NCBI GenBank assembly: GCA_037179385.1
Contig: CM074179.1
Coordinates: 32,059,903-32,123,902, forward strand
Length of the DNA: 64,000 bases
Source: Holothuria scabra
Lineage: Eukaryota > Echinodermata > Holothuroidea > Aspidochirotida > Holothuriidae
Direction: 5' to 3'
Part shown: positions 12,901 to 21,539 of the stretch, piece by piece
Layout: each line of letters opens with the position of its first letter
Numbering within the stretch: position 1 is the first letter of the stretch
The notes under the pieces: model-generated
The model's database searches: none
What the model was told of the DNA's origin: nothing
The model's input: the letters and a program-made list of their open reading frames with translations, nothing else
Program-made: the position numbers and the translations under genes

Positions 12901-15900
12901 GGTTTCAAACGGATGTCGCCATCTAAACCTACTTCAAGACAATTGTAAAGCCGCACCTCCTCAATAGCAATCTATTACAGGGAGGTCAAATAGAGATGTT
13001 TAATTCTTTAAATAACATAAATGAAACGGATACTTAAATTGTGTAAGAAAGTACACCCTTTTAACGGTCGGACAACTTTTTACCAACTCTGGTTTTGTAT
13101 ATGTCCAGACCAACTTTAGGCAATTTCATCCAACGAAATTGGGTAAAGACTTTACCTAACGGTTTAGTAAATGGTTGAACCGATAAAATAAAAATTACCC
13201 AACCAGTAGCCCCCCCCCCCCTCCAAAAAAATAGGGTGGTTAAAACGTACCTTTAATTGAAAAGCATTTAGAGACAATCATACACGTGTAATCGGGTAAT
13301 GGCCTTCCATTTTTTTTCTAAAATTAAAAACTGTAGGTAATAATAACCTATAGTCGTTGACATGTATCAATTTCAGATTGTTCGAGAATAAGGGCCCATG
13401 AAGACAGGACGATTTTTTGAAGTAAATAAAAGCCATGTAATCGAAAGCAGTAATCGACGCTCTAAAACAGTTGGGTAAACCTCTCACCATGTTTGGGTTC
13501 GTTAGCAACCCCCTTAACTGTTGGGTAAGGAAGTTACAACGCCAACAAATCACTGCAAATAAAAATTAGTCAAAACATGACCAATGATGTAAATGATATG
13601 AGGGCCGTGAGTTTGGTCACGTGCTATCCTCCAGTGGACGTATAGCTTTTTCGGGAAGCAGTTAATAGTTTGGTTTCGCCGAACGGCTCTTTGCCAGAGG
13701 GTCGGGAGAACGTTAGGAAAATTAAAACAGTGTCTTAACTGACTAATCACGTTAGTCAATAATATTGACTAATATGTGACGCAGTTTAATTAGCGTCTAA
13801 CTTATAACAAGCCTCCCTCACTAAGTTTCGACTGATAGTTGTTAGTCTACTACTACAGCGTCAGTCTGATATCATCACAAATTAGTCAAATATGAGTGAC
13901 TAACCACGTTGGTCAATTCAGACACAACTTTGCCTAATCTGTGTGTTCACAATGATTATGGAGCTCCGCTTAGACAGTTTTCTGCTTGTCCCTCGACTCA
14001 ACACTTCTCCCCCGCAGCTACATCCACACAACACACCAATGGAAAAGCCATTGTCAACTTTTTTGTCGTCCGATGAGCTAGCTATGACTTCGGACGTCTA
14101 TACTAAATGTTTAAGTGTCCATGTTGTTTATGTTGTTATTGTCGTTATTGTCGTTATCTGGAACTTAACCCAAAATTGGGTAAAAATGGTTTCTTTCTAT
14201 TAAAAACCCTCACATTGGTCAAACAAATGCCCAGTTTGGGCATGCACAACCTCTCATATAAAATTACCAAACTGTTTAAGTGTGTAGTCCAAGAGTATGA
14301 TAGGACTGGGGAAAGAGAAAGCAGCATACTGGCGTCATTTCATATTTCATATAATCCCATATTTTCAATTTCGTGATTCCCATCGATTTTGTGAATTCAG
14401 TTCTACAGAAGGATGCTGGTTAGTCATCGAGATTCTACATACGGCAAATCAACGTGAGACAATTCAGGACTGCTACCTACTTCTTGCAGGTCGATTTGCA
14501 GACTCGACTTAATTAAAATTCTAATATGATATCCTAGAATTTTTTTACAGGAAGGACAACAATTTGAAATATTTAAACTGACCAGGTTTGGACAACCTTT
14601 GGTAACTAACCTTTTGATCAGAGGCAAATTTGAGTAGTTGTATTATAAATTTTTGAAGCAACACACTATCTTCACTATCATCTTCACCGTAAATGTGGAT
14701 ACCTCTTGAACATAGCAAAGAAATTGTATCTTTCACCTCCATAAGATTGCCGCCCCATTCTATAATACACAGCATGGTATACTTGTTAAAGCGCGAAAGT
14801 TTGCCAAGGTGGCCAATAATCTTCAAAGCAGCTTCCTTGTTCAAGCCACATGCATACCGATACATAAAATGAACATTATCCGGGTCCAAACTTTTTAACA
14901 CAGGTGTCTTAGAAGCTGTTGGACGGTGCTTCTTTGACTTTCCTTTTGGTTTTTTGCGTTTCGATCTGTTGGCTCCTTTTCGGTGGTTATCGTCTTCCCA
15001 GCGGCTAGGCCAAGGTTCAAACTCTGCTTCTTGACTTGTAGCTTCATCCACTAAGTGATGCGCTGCGTACCACTCAACAAACAACTTGTGGTAGAAACTT
15101 GTTTCTGTTTTATACTCCATGGCATCATAATCGTAGCCGTTCTCTTCTATAAGAAGTCCGATATGAACATATTCATTGTATAGTTCTGTTCCAATCTTAC
15201 TCATGAGTTCCTCCTTACCCCATGATACTTGTTGAGAGTCGTCGCACAGTCCTTCAAAAGTTAACTTGTTCAATGAACTGAGGTCAATGTCCTTCTTCCG
15301 TTTTCCCTTGGTTGCTTTTGACTGTTTAAAAGTACAGAAACACTTGATAATATGGCGAAAAAAGTCTGTTACGGTTTTCAGATCGAAGAATCTTTCTTGC
15401 AGGTGAACCATAAAGGAAATCATTGCGAAAAACAATGGATTCTGACCAATTTCGACAGGGACTGGGTTATCTTTGAAGAACTGGCCTATTTTTAGAGCAT
15501 CTTCGGAATTACCACGCGCCACAACATTCCGAATATAGGCATCTCTAGCAGTGTCGTTGTAACCAGTCAACCTGATAATTTTCGTGTCGCATGAATAGTC
15601 CGGGGGCAGGCATGAAGTTCTCGTTGTAAGAATTACGTCATAATCCTGACACATTTCTTCCCTAATGATGAGCTCGACGAGAGTGTCTCCTTTCCCGCGA
15701 CCAGGATATTCATCATATCCATCCAGCAGAATTAATGTATTCGAACGATCAAGAATATCCTCGATGTGCTCTGCAGTCAGTTTAGAATCTTTCGGCAGAA
15801 GAAAATTTTTGATCGCACTGTAGATTGTCGGTACATTTTTGAACTGTCGCAGGCGGAGCACAATTAGTATATTAACATCTTTCAGAGGTGATCTTTCATA

Positions 15901-18900
15901 ACACCAGTCGTGGGCTATCTGGAGGGCAAGTGTTGACTTCCCGTGACCCGGTTCTCCATCTATAATGCGTCTGCTTGATTTGACCCGAGGGTCAGTAAAA
16001 ACCATTTTATAACTTTCTAATCCAATCCACTTTTCTTGCTCTTTGCCTCGTTTTGGCTTTCCTTCTAAGAATTTGATGCCGCTTTCCACAAAGAGCTCTT
16101 CGATGTCATATTTGTCACGCAGGAAAGGAACAGGTTGAATACCCCCACACAAGTTTCTATATTTCTTTTTCAGCTCTTTCACAAATTGAGTTTTTCTCCC
16201 TGTAAAATTGGGCAGAGAGGAGAGTAAGAATCAAAATAAACGTCAGAAAAGGAAACCGGAACGAGTTTTTAATATGATTTAATGGGTACATTAAACATGT
16301 GTCTTACCGTTAAAAGAGGACTGAGGTGAAAAATTGGCAACTGATTCCAATAATTTTGGTAATTAATAAAAATCACTGTAAAGGATTTCAACAGACACCT
16401 ACTGTACGTATTTCAAATAAGTCCATGTTTACACATCAGGAGAAGAGATGGGGTGCGTCCACTATGAAATCGCGCTGCAAGTTTGCATTCAGGATTTGCA
16501 TTGAAACAGTCTACTTCCCAACAGAACCTACCTGAAGCGACAAGGAGAACATTTGTACGAAGCTTTCAATGAACTTCTTACTCAAAGGTTTGGTAGCTTA
16601 AAAACCATTTGTGATAAAACTTGAAGAAAAATTGATACACTAATCCGTACATCGCATTCAGGAAACGTAATTCAAGGGAGTAACTGGGAGTCCCCGCCCC
16701 AAGTTTTAAAGTCATCCGCAAATTACAAACTTGTGACTGTGACCGGGCACAGATATATATTTTGCAGGGCGAATCTGAAAAAGATTTAAGACATAGTTTA
16801 TATTCATGAAATTGAAAAAGACGCAAAGATAATCTATAACTTTGAGAGGAAAAACAATTTGTCATCAGCGTCACTTCATAGTCTTTCGCAAAACATTGTG
16901 GCACAATTGCAAGTACCACAGTGCCATAAAATAACCCACCGACTTCTAATCCATTGCTCTGTCTTCCAGTGCATGTGTTAAATTGCTCAAGTGAAATAAT
17001 AACTCAAACACGACCACACTCGTCCTGTAACTATAGCATGTCTTGAAAGAAAAACAAAGAAAACATAGATATCGACACTAAACAAGAAGATTCTTTTAAA
17101 CTATCCAAACATGCAAAACTTACTTTTCATATCGCTTGTTATTTGTTTCTCCGCAGAATGAAAGCGAGTTTCCGAAGGTTCTTCGATGGCTCGCAGTCTT
17201 TTCGAAAAACGTACCGCTGGTTCAGAGAGGTGCTCCTTTCCGGAAGACCGTTTCTTGGATTTGTATTCATCTGCAAAGAAAAAAACCAAAAAAAAAAACG
17301 TAATATCGTAATACTTTATCTGCTTTAATTAAAGAAATGTCATTGAATGCCATTGTCAGAGCTATGATGACATGATCCCTTGACGAAAGACAAATTCATG
17401 CCACATTTACCGGGAGCCACAGTGGCATCAACTAGCATAGGCGTAAATGCAGTGCCGTTCATGCTGAATTGTGGTGCCTTAATTTTTTAATTTTCAGACC
17501 TCACCTTTCTGTTGTCAAAGTGAGGTCTAACCACACTGCCTGAGAAGTAATAATATCACTACATCAAATTTCTACTACTGTTGTAAACAATTACACGATG
17601 CCGTGGTGGATTGAACAGAAACAGATAGCGCCCTCTGCAGAACATGCTGATATTTTAAGCGCCACTAATTCACCATCTAGCCATGTATCAAACGGGTGGT
17701 CTGGGTACACAATGTCCAGCTTGTGGCTCGAGAGGTTTGACGCCCCAACCAAGCCATCTTACACCGTAACTCCCAATGGAGATTAAAGAAACATGAAACA
17801 TCTTTGCATATTTACTTGCAAATCTTAGTTTTGACCTCCAATGACTGAAAACTAATTATGAGATTACAGGAATGCATGTTTCCATTTTAATTCAATAGAC
17901 ACACGGCTTGTTTAGGGATTAATGAGTTAAAGAAAATGGTGCAATCAGGTTCAGCAACACTATTTTTATTATATAACTATGTGCATTTTATATCAACTGT
18001 GGTAGAAGTTTCAGTCCACTACCTTTATAGATTGCTTTCACCGACGTCACAAGTGCCGCCCCTTTTGACGGACGAAAACTAGTGTAGTACAAAAACCTCG
18101 TGTAGCTTGATTTTTAACAGGCAGTGGGTGTGGCTTACCAATTGTGACGTCTAGTGAAATCACTCTATTCTTTACATAACCACCAGAGAATGAGATACAT
18201 GGAATTAATATCCAACCTGATGTGGTTTTTCCTCCTTCATTTGATTCTCTCTTCACAACCGGCAAAAATGGCGTGGGATTTTTAAGTGCTAGTCAGGAGC
18301 ATTCAGATGTTATCCATTTATTTTACCCTATTCTCAGACCACTTGCATATCAGATCAGAGAATGTGAGGAATGGGATCCAGAGTTAAATAGGCTTTTTTA
18401 GCAAAGTATCCTGCCTGCTTTTAAACTCTATTGACAGAAGAACATTTAGACCATGTTCTCTCCAAATGTGAAAAAGTGAACTAAGACACGACACTCTCTA
18501 TAATAGAGTGAAAACTGTGAATCCACTCAAATGGAGTAGTAATTCACTTCAAGAAGAGTGAAAATTCACTCTTCAACGAGTGCCTACAGGGATCACTTTT
18601 TTCTTTTAAAGAAGAAATCACTGTAGGAAGAGTGAAACATTGCTCTCTTGGAGTGAATTTTAATGTCGTTCTTGGAGTGACAATTTAAACTCTAATGTAG
18701 CGAATTCAGTTTTCACTCTGTTAGAGATTACGCAAAAGTACTAAGCACGATGAGCAAAATGTTTACCATTTTTCACTTGATCTGATAAATCCTTCCTTCC
18801 GGCCCTCAAAAGTGCATTACCGAGACATGAGTGACTGACCTCTTGACCCTTTGCTTCTAGCCAGCAGATGAGCATTTGATATTTGGCTTCCTTCACACTT

Positions 18901-21431
18901 CCAGCGTTGTCTACTTTTACATTGTGAAGACTGGTATCTGAAACACCGAGATATCGGCCAACGTCTAGCCATTCTGATTTTAATTTACCTGCCAAATCCT
19001 TGCGAGACAAGAGAATTCATCCAGTCAGGCTAGGAACTTTTCATTATGGTAAACTCTTTTTACGCCACCCCTTGACAGGGGAAATCAACAAGTCGCTAAT
19101 AAATAATTCACTTTGTTGATGATATATGCTCAAGAACTATTCACAAATACGTCACAAATCGATTTCTAATCAAACATGGACAATTCATCACGTTCACACT
19201 AACAAATTTTGTTCGTACAGCAAAGGATACGGTACTTTGTAAGTTTCTCAATTAGTTGATTGACAAAATTCAAGCGTTGCTCATTTTATTAAAACTGATT
19301 CTTATAAAGTCGCCCTACTCCCTAAAGAAATGGAATAATGCAACTGCGGTAGTGATTATATGATTTTACTGCTCTTACATCAGTACGTAGACAGCTTCGT
19401 ATGTCATCCTATTTGTCATAGTTGCCTTTCACTCGAAGGAAAGTTGTATACAACGCTTTTCAGTCCCATCAGGTCAATATGACCAACTCGATATCTTTCT
19501 AATTAACCCCCTTGATATCACGTAAAGCCGCTGGTGTTACTCTGACAGCAATAGAAATGATCATTAGATAACCCACTCCCTTGAAACTTGGACAAACTTA
19601 TCATGTCCTTGAAGTCGTTGCTTGTTACTCAACTGACAAAACGGAAAGTTGTTGTAGATTACATGGTCCAGTGACCCGCCTATTGTTGTTTGCGGTTTAC
19701 TATTGTTGTAAAATCGGCAAAGTCGTTACGCTATCGGCCAAGTCGTGAAGTCCACTTTCAAGGAGCAGAATTCTCTAATGATAGCATGCACAAGTATGAT
19801 CAGTAACTACTTTACGAGCCAGGGGGGTCGGGTGATGCAACCGAGCTAAGACTCAGACAGCAATGAGTTTCAAAATTGTATCTCGAAATTTGAGGAGAGT
19901 TCTAAAAGTATTACTGTCAAGGGACGAGAAGGGAATTTCAATGTAAATATATGTATATGAAGCAAGTAAGGGACAACCCCGGGCACTGGAACCTATAGAG
20001 TGCTTTCAATGTCATAACAATTACCCCGCCCCTTTTGGCGGACAAAAACTAGTGTATAACACCAGCTGTGGTGTAGCTAGCTGAGAAGCGGCTGACGACC
20101 CATGTGCGACTGGTACACTAAAACACTTGATTTTCGTCCGGCAATAGACCTATTTCCAAATAGCGATTACAATGACCTGTGGGATACGTTTTGGGTGTAC
20201 GTCTATTTTCACCACAGTAAAATTCCATTGATAAAAATGACAAACACCAAAACTCTATCCCACAATCCTTTGTAATTGCTATTTGGAAATAGGTCTGTGG
20301 GCTGTGGCCCACAATTGTGACGTCACGTGAAAGTACTCTAATATCACATGTGGTGAACCTAGAATATACTCTCAAAACCAGGAGAGATTGAGTGAACACT
20401 CTACTTGCTGCCTACAATTAGAATATCTCAATCTCCAAATATGTAGACTTGACGTTTTGAGTATTTGTATAGCTCACATGTCAATAGCAACTAAAGCATT
20501 AGATTATACTACTCCATAGCAGGGTTAAGCCATTATCGAGCCCTTCTATTAGTGTTAATATAGGAATTGGGTTAAGGTTAGATGGGTTTTCAGCCATGGC
20601 CCAGTTTCAAACCAGTTGGTTCAAGTCGAGCCGGCCACGGCTTTTTTTCCAGTTGTGACTCACTGGCTTGTTTTCCCTACTCGATTGCTTATGCTGAGCA
20701 CCAACCACAATGGCAGTAGGTTCCGTTTTTAAAGTCTTCGGTATGACCCGGTCAGGACTCGATCTCGACTGCAAGTCTGATGCTCTATAACCATTGGACC
20801 ATGCAACAGCTAAACTTCTCCTGAAAGAAACCCGGAATATGTCGTTGCTTTGTGTGAACTAGGACTAGGAGAATATCCAAGGTAACATTCTCATGCAGAG
20901 CCCTTATGGTACCAATGTTTTGGCCCTTAAGGGGCCACACGACTTTCCACCCTGGATTAATAAGGGGCCTTTATGGGCTACCCCACATCACCCTCATGAC
21001 TCATGTGGGATGGTTCTCGGACCATGTAAACAACTGATGTGTGGGGAAATATGGGTCATCCCTATTATATATTCCTCATGCATGTATGCTACTTATATAG
21101 GGCCCTTTTTAATCTTTGGTGCAAAACTAAATGGACCCATATGAATTACCCATACTGTGGAGCCAATGTTTGTATTGTACCTGGGATGTGTTTTCTTTGT
21201 CAGATGCGATCTCTTTATAATATAGGCCAACACACATTATGTGTGAAAGGCAAAACCATTTGACAAGATTTCCTCTCGTTCAAACCAAAAGTAAACGGTG
21301 CCTAACCTTAGTTCGACACTGTGTGTAATAATATGTAGCTTCGAAAGAAAAAAATAAATGACCCGTCTTACCAACAGAAGACTTCTTGAAACGGCTGAAG
21401 GTGTAGTTGACGTGTTCTGCGAAGAGGCCAT
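894..21431 (-). CDS. NLR-type receptor gene, Death domain + NACHT (11 exons, whole span)
   Basis: Predicted cytosolic NOD-like receptor: a STAND-class NTPase expected to oligomerise on nucleotide exchange and recruit partners through its Death domain. Coding exons, 5' to 3': 21372-21431, 18767-18998, 17124-17270, 14611-16199, 12763-12971, 11795-11877, 9639-9712, 8399-8440, 6780-6821, 4390-4416, 894-908. Every internal boundary has GT/AG signals and phases agree throughout (0,1,1,0,2,1,0,0,0,0). The sum is 2,520 nt, 839 residues plus TGA. Domains: Death about 21-97, Walker A GEPGHGKST at 228-236, Walker B LILLDGYDE near 302-310, sensor-like VILTTR near 335-340, polybasic insert 553-572. No tandem leucine-rich repeat array is seen. 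DD-NACHT proteins are strongly expanded in echinoderms. Exon joins are inference; the NACHT and Death identities are clear from residues. Promoter and 5' UTR are unresolved. Confidence 0.83.
1474..1990 (+). mobile_element. TTAA-type MITE family, degraded copies
   Basis: Contains GGGGCAAGAGCAGCC and AACTGCTTGGTTTAC blocks shared with copies at 12364-12617, 60505-61080 and (weaker) 3395-3570. A related head module (GGGCAAGAACAGTCC) starts near 1474 and recurs near 8605. Boundaries are approximate. Confidence 0.55.
2150..2647. mobile_element. Inverted-repeat DNA element
   Basis: The ends match as inverted repeats: GGCCAAATTCCAGTT at the left and AACTGGAATTTGGACC at the right. The interior carries a second inverted pair around CTAACCACGTTAGTC (about 2249) and GACTAACGTG (about 2401), shared with a copy at 13735-13935. 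No transposase frame. Confidence 0.6.
3395..3570 (+). mobile_element. Degraded copy of TTAA-type MITE
   Basis: Shares the GAGAGTCATGTGACAA and TTTACCTTGAATGTG blocks with the better copy at 12364-12617. The left terminal repeat is not intact. Confidence 0.45.
4390..4416 (-). CDS. NLR exon 10, 27-nt micro-exon
   Basis: Encodes nine residues, VDTIRELAE, between a strong acceptor (TTCCGTGTTTACAG) and donor GTAATA, phase 0 at both ends. The heptad-like I, L spacing continues the helix begun in exon 9. Such a short exon is supported mainly by the two good splice signals, its phase and the continuity of the predicted helix. Confidence 0.62.
5325..6720. repeat. Interspersed repeat with GCGCGC-palindrome modules
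   Basis: Composite repeat: blocks such as ACTCTTTAAACTTCCT, CAGAATCCAAAGC and TTTCGGCGCGCTTC recur in the same order at 36000-36660 and, more weakly, at 36850-37000 and 42400-42560. Each module ends in a GC-rich near-palindrome flanked by AAATTT. The left half of this copy is split by the foldback element at 5961-6319. Origin unknown; possibly a non-autonomous transposon. Confidence 0.6.
5959..6321. mobile_element. Foldback MITE, TA target site (mariner-like)
   Basis: About 360 bp that is largely self-complementary: the left arm (CACTCTAAAATCAAAAGAGT, then GAACTTAGTCACTC) is mirrored by the right arm (GAGTGACTAAGTTC, then ACTCTTTTACTTTTAGAGTG). TA flanks both ends. The interior is built from many GAGTGAA/TTCACTC words. 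Related copies lie at 18480-18735 and 38613-38891. No coding capacity; mobilisation in trans is inferred. Positions 36352-36370 hold a related site without the insertion. Confidence 0.8.
6780..6821 (-). CDS. NLR exon 9, 42-nt micro-exon (second MT-x-EQ copy)
   Basis: A phase 0-0 micro-exon encoding GGGRPMTDEQYQEA between CTATTTTCAG and donor GTAAGG. With exon 10 it makes a continuous charged helix-like segment starting at MTDEQYQEA. It parallels exon 8 in length, phase and the MT-x-EQ core. Confidence 0.72.
8399..8440 (-). CDS. NLR exon 8, 42-nt micro-exon (first MT-x-EQ copy)
   Basis: A phase 0-0 micro-exon encoding LRTGGMTAEQCIEM between TATTACAG and the strong donor GTGAGT. It has the same length and phase as exon 9 and shares the MT-x-EQ core at the same positions (6-10), plus E at 13, so the two look like an internal exon duplication. 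Either can be skipped without frameshift. Confidence 0.7.
8730..9190 (+). pseudogene. LINE reverse-transcriptase C-terminal remnant
   Basis: The frame from 8821 reads PLCSFCNLHEETLEHLSWEC, the C-x2-C...H-x4-C knuckle found at the end of reverse transcriptases of L1/Tx1-type non-LTR retrotransposons. After a frame change, 9020-9130 reads a KYFIYQ...FKFAIEVEKRI-like tail also typical of those proteins. It is a dead 3' fragment inside the NLR intron between exons 7 and 8. Confidence 0.6.
9639..9712 (-). CDS. NLR exon 7, C-terminal domain continued
   Basis: A 74-nt exon encoding VLWDPDDVTYLLNYISGEP and WEYFS after completion of a split GTT codon. The acceptor is ATTTTTAG and the donor is TTTTCA|GTAAGT. 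Two tryptophans and several aromatic residues in 25 positions suggest the last beta-strands of a small folded C-terminal domain; the fold is not recognised. Phase 1 in and phase 0 out fit exons 6 and 8. Confidence 0.75.
9921..10298. mobile_element. Long-inverted-repeat MITE with 8-bp target duplication
   Basis: Starts CACGGACT and ends AGTCCGTG. The inverted arms continue inward through TATATACATGGAC / GTCCATGTATATA and GCGCACCAAGATGGC / GCCATTTTGGTGCGC. It is flanked by GTTTGTAT (9913-9920) and GTTTGCAT (10299-10306), an 8-bp duplication with one mismatch, as for hAT-type elements. 378 bp, non-coding. Confidence 0.75.
10516..10561. repeat. CA-rich microsatellite
   Basis: Imperfect (CA)n tract with T and G interruptions; low complexity, no coding meaning. 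Confidence 0.85.
10945..10979. repeat. Perfect 16-bp hairpin
   Basis: CAGGGAGTTGCTAGAG, loop CAA, then the exact complement CTCTAGCAACTCCCTG. It lies in the NLR intron between exons 6 and 7. Confidence 0.85.
11347..11774. mobile_element. Inverted-repeat DNA element
   Basis: The left end AAGCCCAGGTCACACTGCAG is mirrored at the right by GTGGTGTAACCTGGGCTT; GATATTGGATCGG and CCGATCCGATATC continue the arms. The interior has further pairs (GATACGCGTTGTCCGATAAA). A diverged relative lies at 58400-58765. Confidence 0.75.
11795..11877 (-). CDS. NLR exon 6, C-terminal domain continued
   Basis: An 83-nt exon encoding FDSCLLPRYIKTPEDESMS and a few further residues. The acceptor is a long T-rich tract ending TTTTGTAAG; the donor is TTCAG|GTAATA. 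Phase 2 in and phase 1 out both fit the neighbours. It sits 20 bp from a long inverted-repeat element (11347-11774). A competing donor (ATTCAG|GTTACT) 12 bases earlier would remove four residues without changing frame. Confidence 0.75.
12360..12621. mobile_element. TTAA-flanked MITE (piggyBac-like target), best copy
   Basis: TTAA at 12360-12363 and 12618-12621 bounds 254 bp with imperfect inverted ends AGGGCAAGAGCAGTC and GACTGCTCCTTACCT. TTAA target duplication is the hallmark of piggyBac elements; the superfamily call is inference because there is no transposase. Relatives lie at 1474-1990, 3395-3570 and 60505-61080. Confidence 0.72.
12763..12971 (-). CDS. NLR exon 5, post-NACHT C-terminal domain
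   Basis: Opens in phase 0 (TAATAG|ATTGCT) directly after the exon-4 frame and encodes about 69 residues, including EEVRLYNCLEVGLDGDIRL and FTEQEFDSVLQYASTC. The spacing of L and C residues resembles a degenerate leucine-rich-repeat edge, but there is no repeating unit. The donor is CTTCA|GTACGT, phase 2; without it the frame continues 19 residues to a stop at 12705, so an alternative terminal form is possible. From memory it resembles the C-terminal region of echinoderm NLRs; no alignment was run. Confidence 0.8.
13664..13715 (+). repeat. Dispersed GCCGAACGGCTC motif, copy 1
   Basis: TTTGGTTTCGCCGAACGGCT followed by CTTTGCCAGAGGGTCGGGAG. The same block appears at 29298-29350 (+) and 28526-28570 (-), with a shorter piece near 1692-1715. 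Nature unknown. Confidence 0.65.
13735..13935. mobile_element. Inverted-repeat element related to 2220-2440
   Basis: CTGACTAATCACGTTAGTCA at the left and GACTAACCACGTTGGTCA at the right form the inverted arms; the ATATTGACTAAT and AAATTAGTCAAATATGAGTG blocks match the copy inside 2150-2647. Confidence 0.6.
14611..16199 (-). CDS. NLR exon 4, NACHT NTPase domain
   Basis: One 1,589-nt exon encoding the whole ATPase core, about 530 residues. Visible motifs: P-loop GEPGHGKST followed by LALQIAHDWCYE; Walker B LILLDGYDE with the D-x-x-D-E arrangement typical of NACHT; VILTTR sensor 1; a conserved-type helix FYHKLFVEWYAAHHL matching the FxHxxFQEYFAA region of NLRs. A polybasic insertion (RSKRKKPKGKSKKHR core) follows that helix and could act as a nuclear-localisation or acidic-ligand patch; this is inference. 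The acceptor is a clean pyrimidine tract with TTTTACAG; the donor is AAAAG|GTTAGT (phase 0). Reading through the donor reaches a stop 22 codons later at 14545, so unspliced transcripts would truncate here. The catalytic motifs are intact. Confidence 0.92.
17124..17270 (-). CDS. NLR exon 3, charged linker
   Basis: A 147-nt phase 1-1 exon between the Death domain and NACHT. It encodes a Lys/Arg/Glu/Ser-rich, probably disordered segment (EYKSKKRSSGKEHL near its start). The acceptor has a long T-tract ending TTTCTTTGCAG; the donor is AAAA|GTAAGT. Joining to exon 2 makes a GAT codon, and joining to exon 4 makes AGG, both in frame. Because phase is 1 at both ends, the exon could be skipped without frameshift, giving a shorter linker. 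No known domain is recognised. Confidence 0.78.
18015..18185. repeat. Interspersed repeat, copy A
   Basis: CCCCTTTTGACGGACGAAAA, then CTAGTGTAGTAC, and CCAATTGTGACGTC match the copy at 19990-20345 (CCCCTTTTGGCGGACAAAAA, CACAATTGTGACGTCACGTG). A short inverted-end DNA element is likely. Confidence 0.55.
18480..18735. mobile_element. Foldback MITE, degraded copy of 5959-6321
   Basis: Same architecture of opposed GAGTGAA/TTCACTC words with AATAGAGTGAAAACTGTGAA at the left and TTTTCACTCTGTTAGAG at the right. Its right end lies about 30 bp from the Death-domain exon donor. Confidence 0.65.
18767..18998 (-). CDS. NLR exon 2, Death domain
   Basis: Encodes about 77 residues with the Death-fold pattern: DLAGKLKSEWLDVGRYLGVS (W and LG in the usual helix 1-2 positions), then KYQMLICWLEAKG (helices 4-5) and a final LGNALLRAGRKDL (helix 6). 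Death domains mediate homotypic contacts with adaptors and kinases in innate signalling. The acceptor is the AAG preceded by a CTCTTGTCTCGC tract; the donor is AATG|GTAAAC, leaving phase 1. An alternative acceptor slightly upstream meets a stop after a few codons. The copy looks intact. A CARD or DED is less likely because of the W/LG spacing and the late WLE motif. Confidence 0.85.
19990..20345. mobile_element. Interspersed repeat, copy B, with nested hairpin element
   Basis: Related to 18015-18185 but enlarged by an inner segment 20146-20296 whose ends AGACCTATTTCCAAATAGC and GCTATTTGGAAATAGGTCT are perfect 19-bp inverted repeats, which points to a second, nested short DNA element. Confidence 0.65.
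20590..20815 (-). mobile_element. tRNA-derived SINE copy
   Basis: On the minus strand the right end reads GGTCCAATGGTTATAGAGCATC (A-box-like) and GATCGAGTCCTG (B-box-like), followed by a body with CCAGTGAGTCACAACTGG. Sister copies lie at 30195-30395 and 56843-56935, with a diverged member at 59925-60125. Confidence 0.65.
21372..21431 (-). CDS. NLR exon 1, start codon and leader
   Basis: Encodes a 20-residue Ser/Thr-rich leader beginning MASSQNTSTT. The ATG has A at -3 and G at +4, a good metazoan start context. The exon ends TTG|GTAAGA, a strong phase-0 donor, and the next exon opens in phase 0. An AG following CCATAC lies about 17 bases upstream of the ATG, so the 5' UTR may itself be spliced. 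The leader has no signal-peptide hydrophobic core, in keeping with a cytosolic protein. Assignment rests on position, start context and phase, not on recognised homology. Confidence 0.7.
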
Positions 21432-21539
21432 TATAGTTCAATAAAGGTTCCTGTATGGGTTGATAGCGTTTATTATAGCATTAATTAATGATTTCTACCT
21501 TATCGAAAAGTTTTTATCATAATTAAAATAAGTTCGGAA

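Noticed and set aside
14424..14627. Leucine-rich-repeat-like peptide (CPNLVSLNISNC) on the minus strand
   Set aside because: It is an out-of-frame reading across the exon-4 donor into the intron; no second repeat unit and no acceptor.
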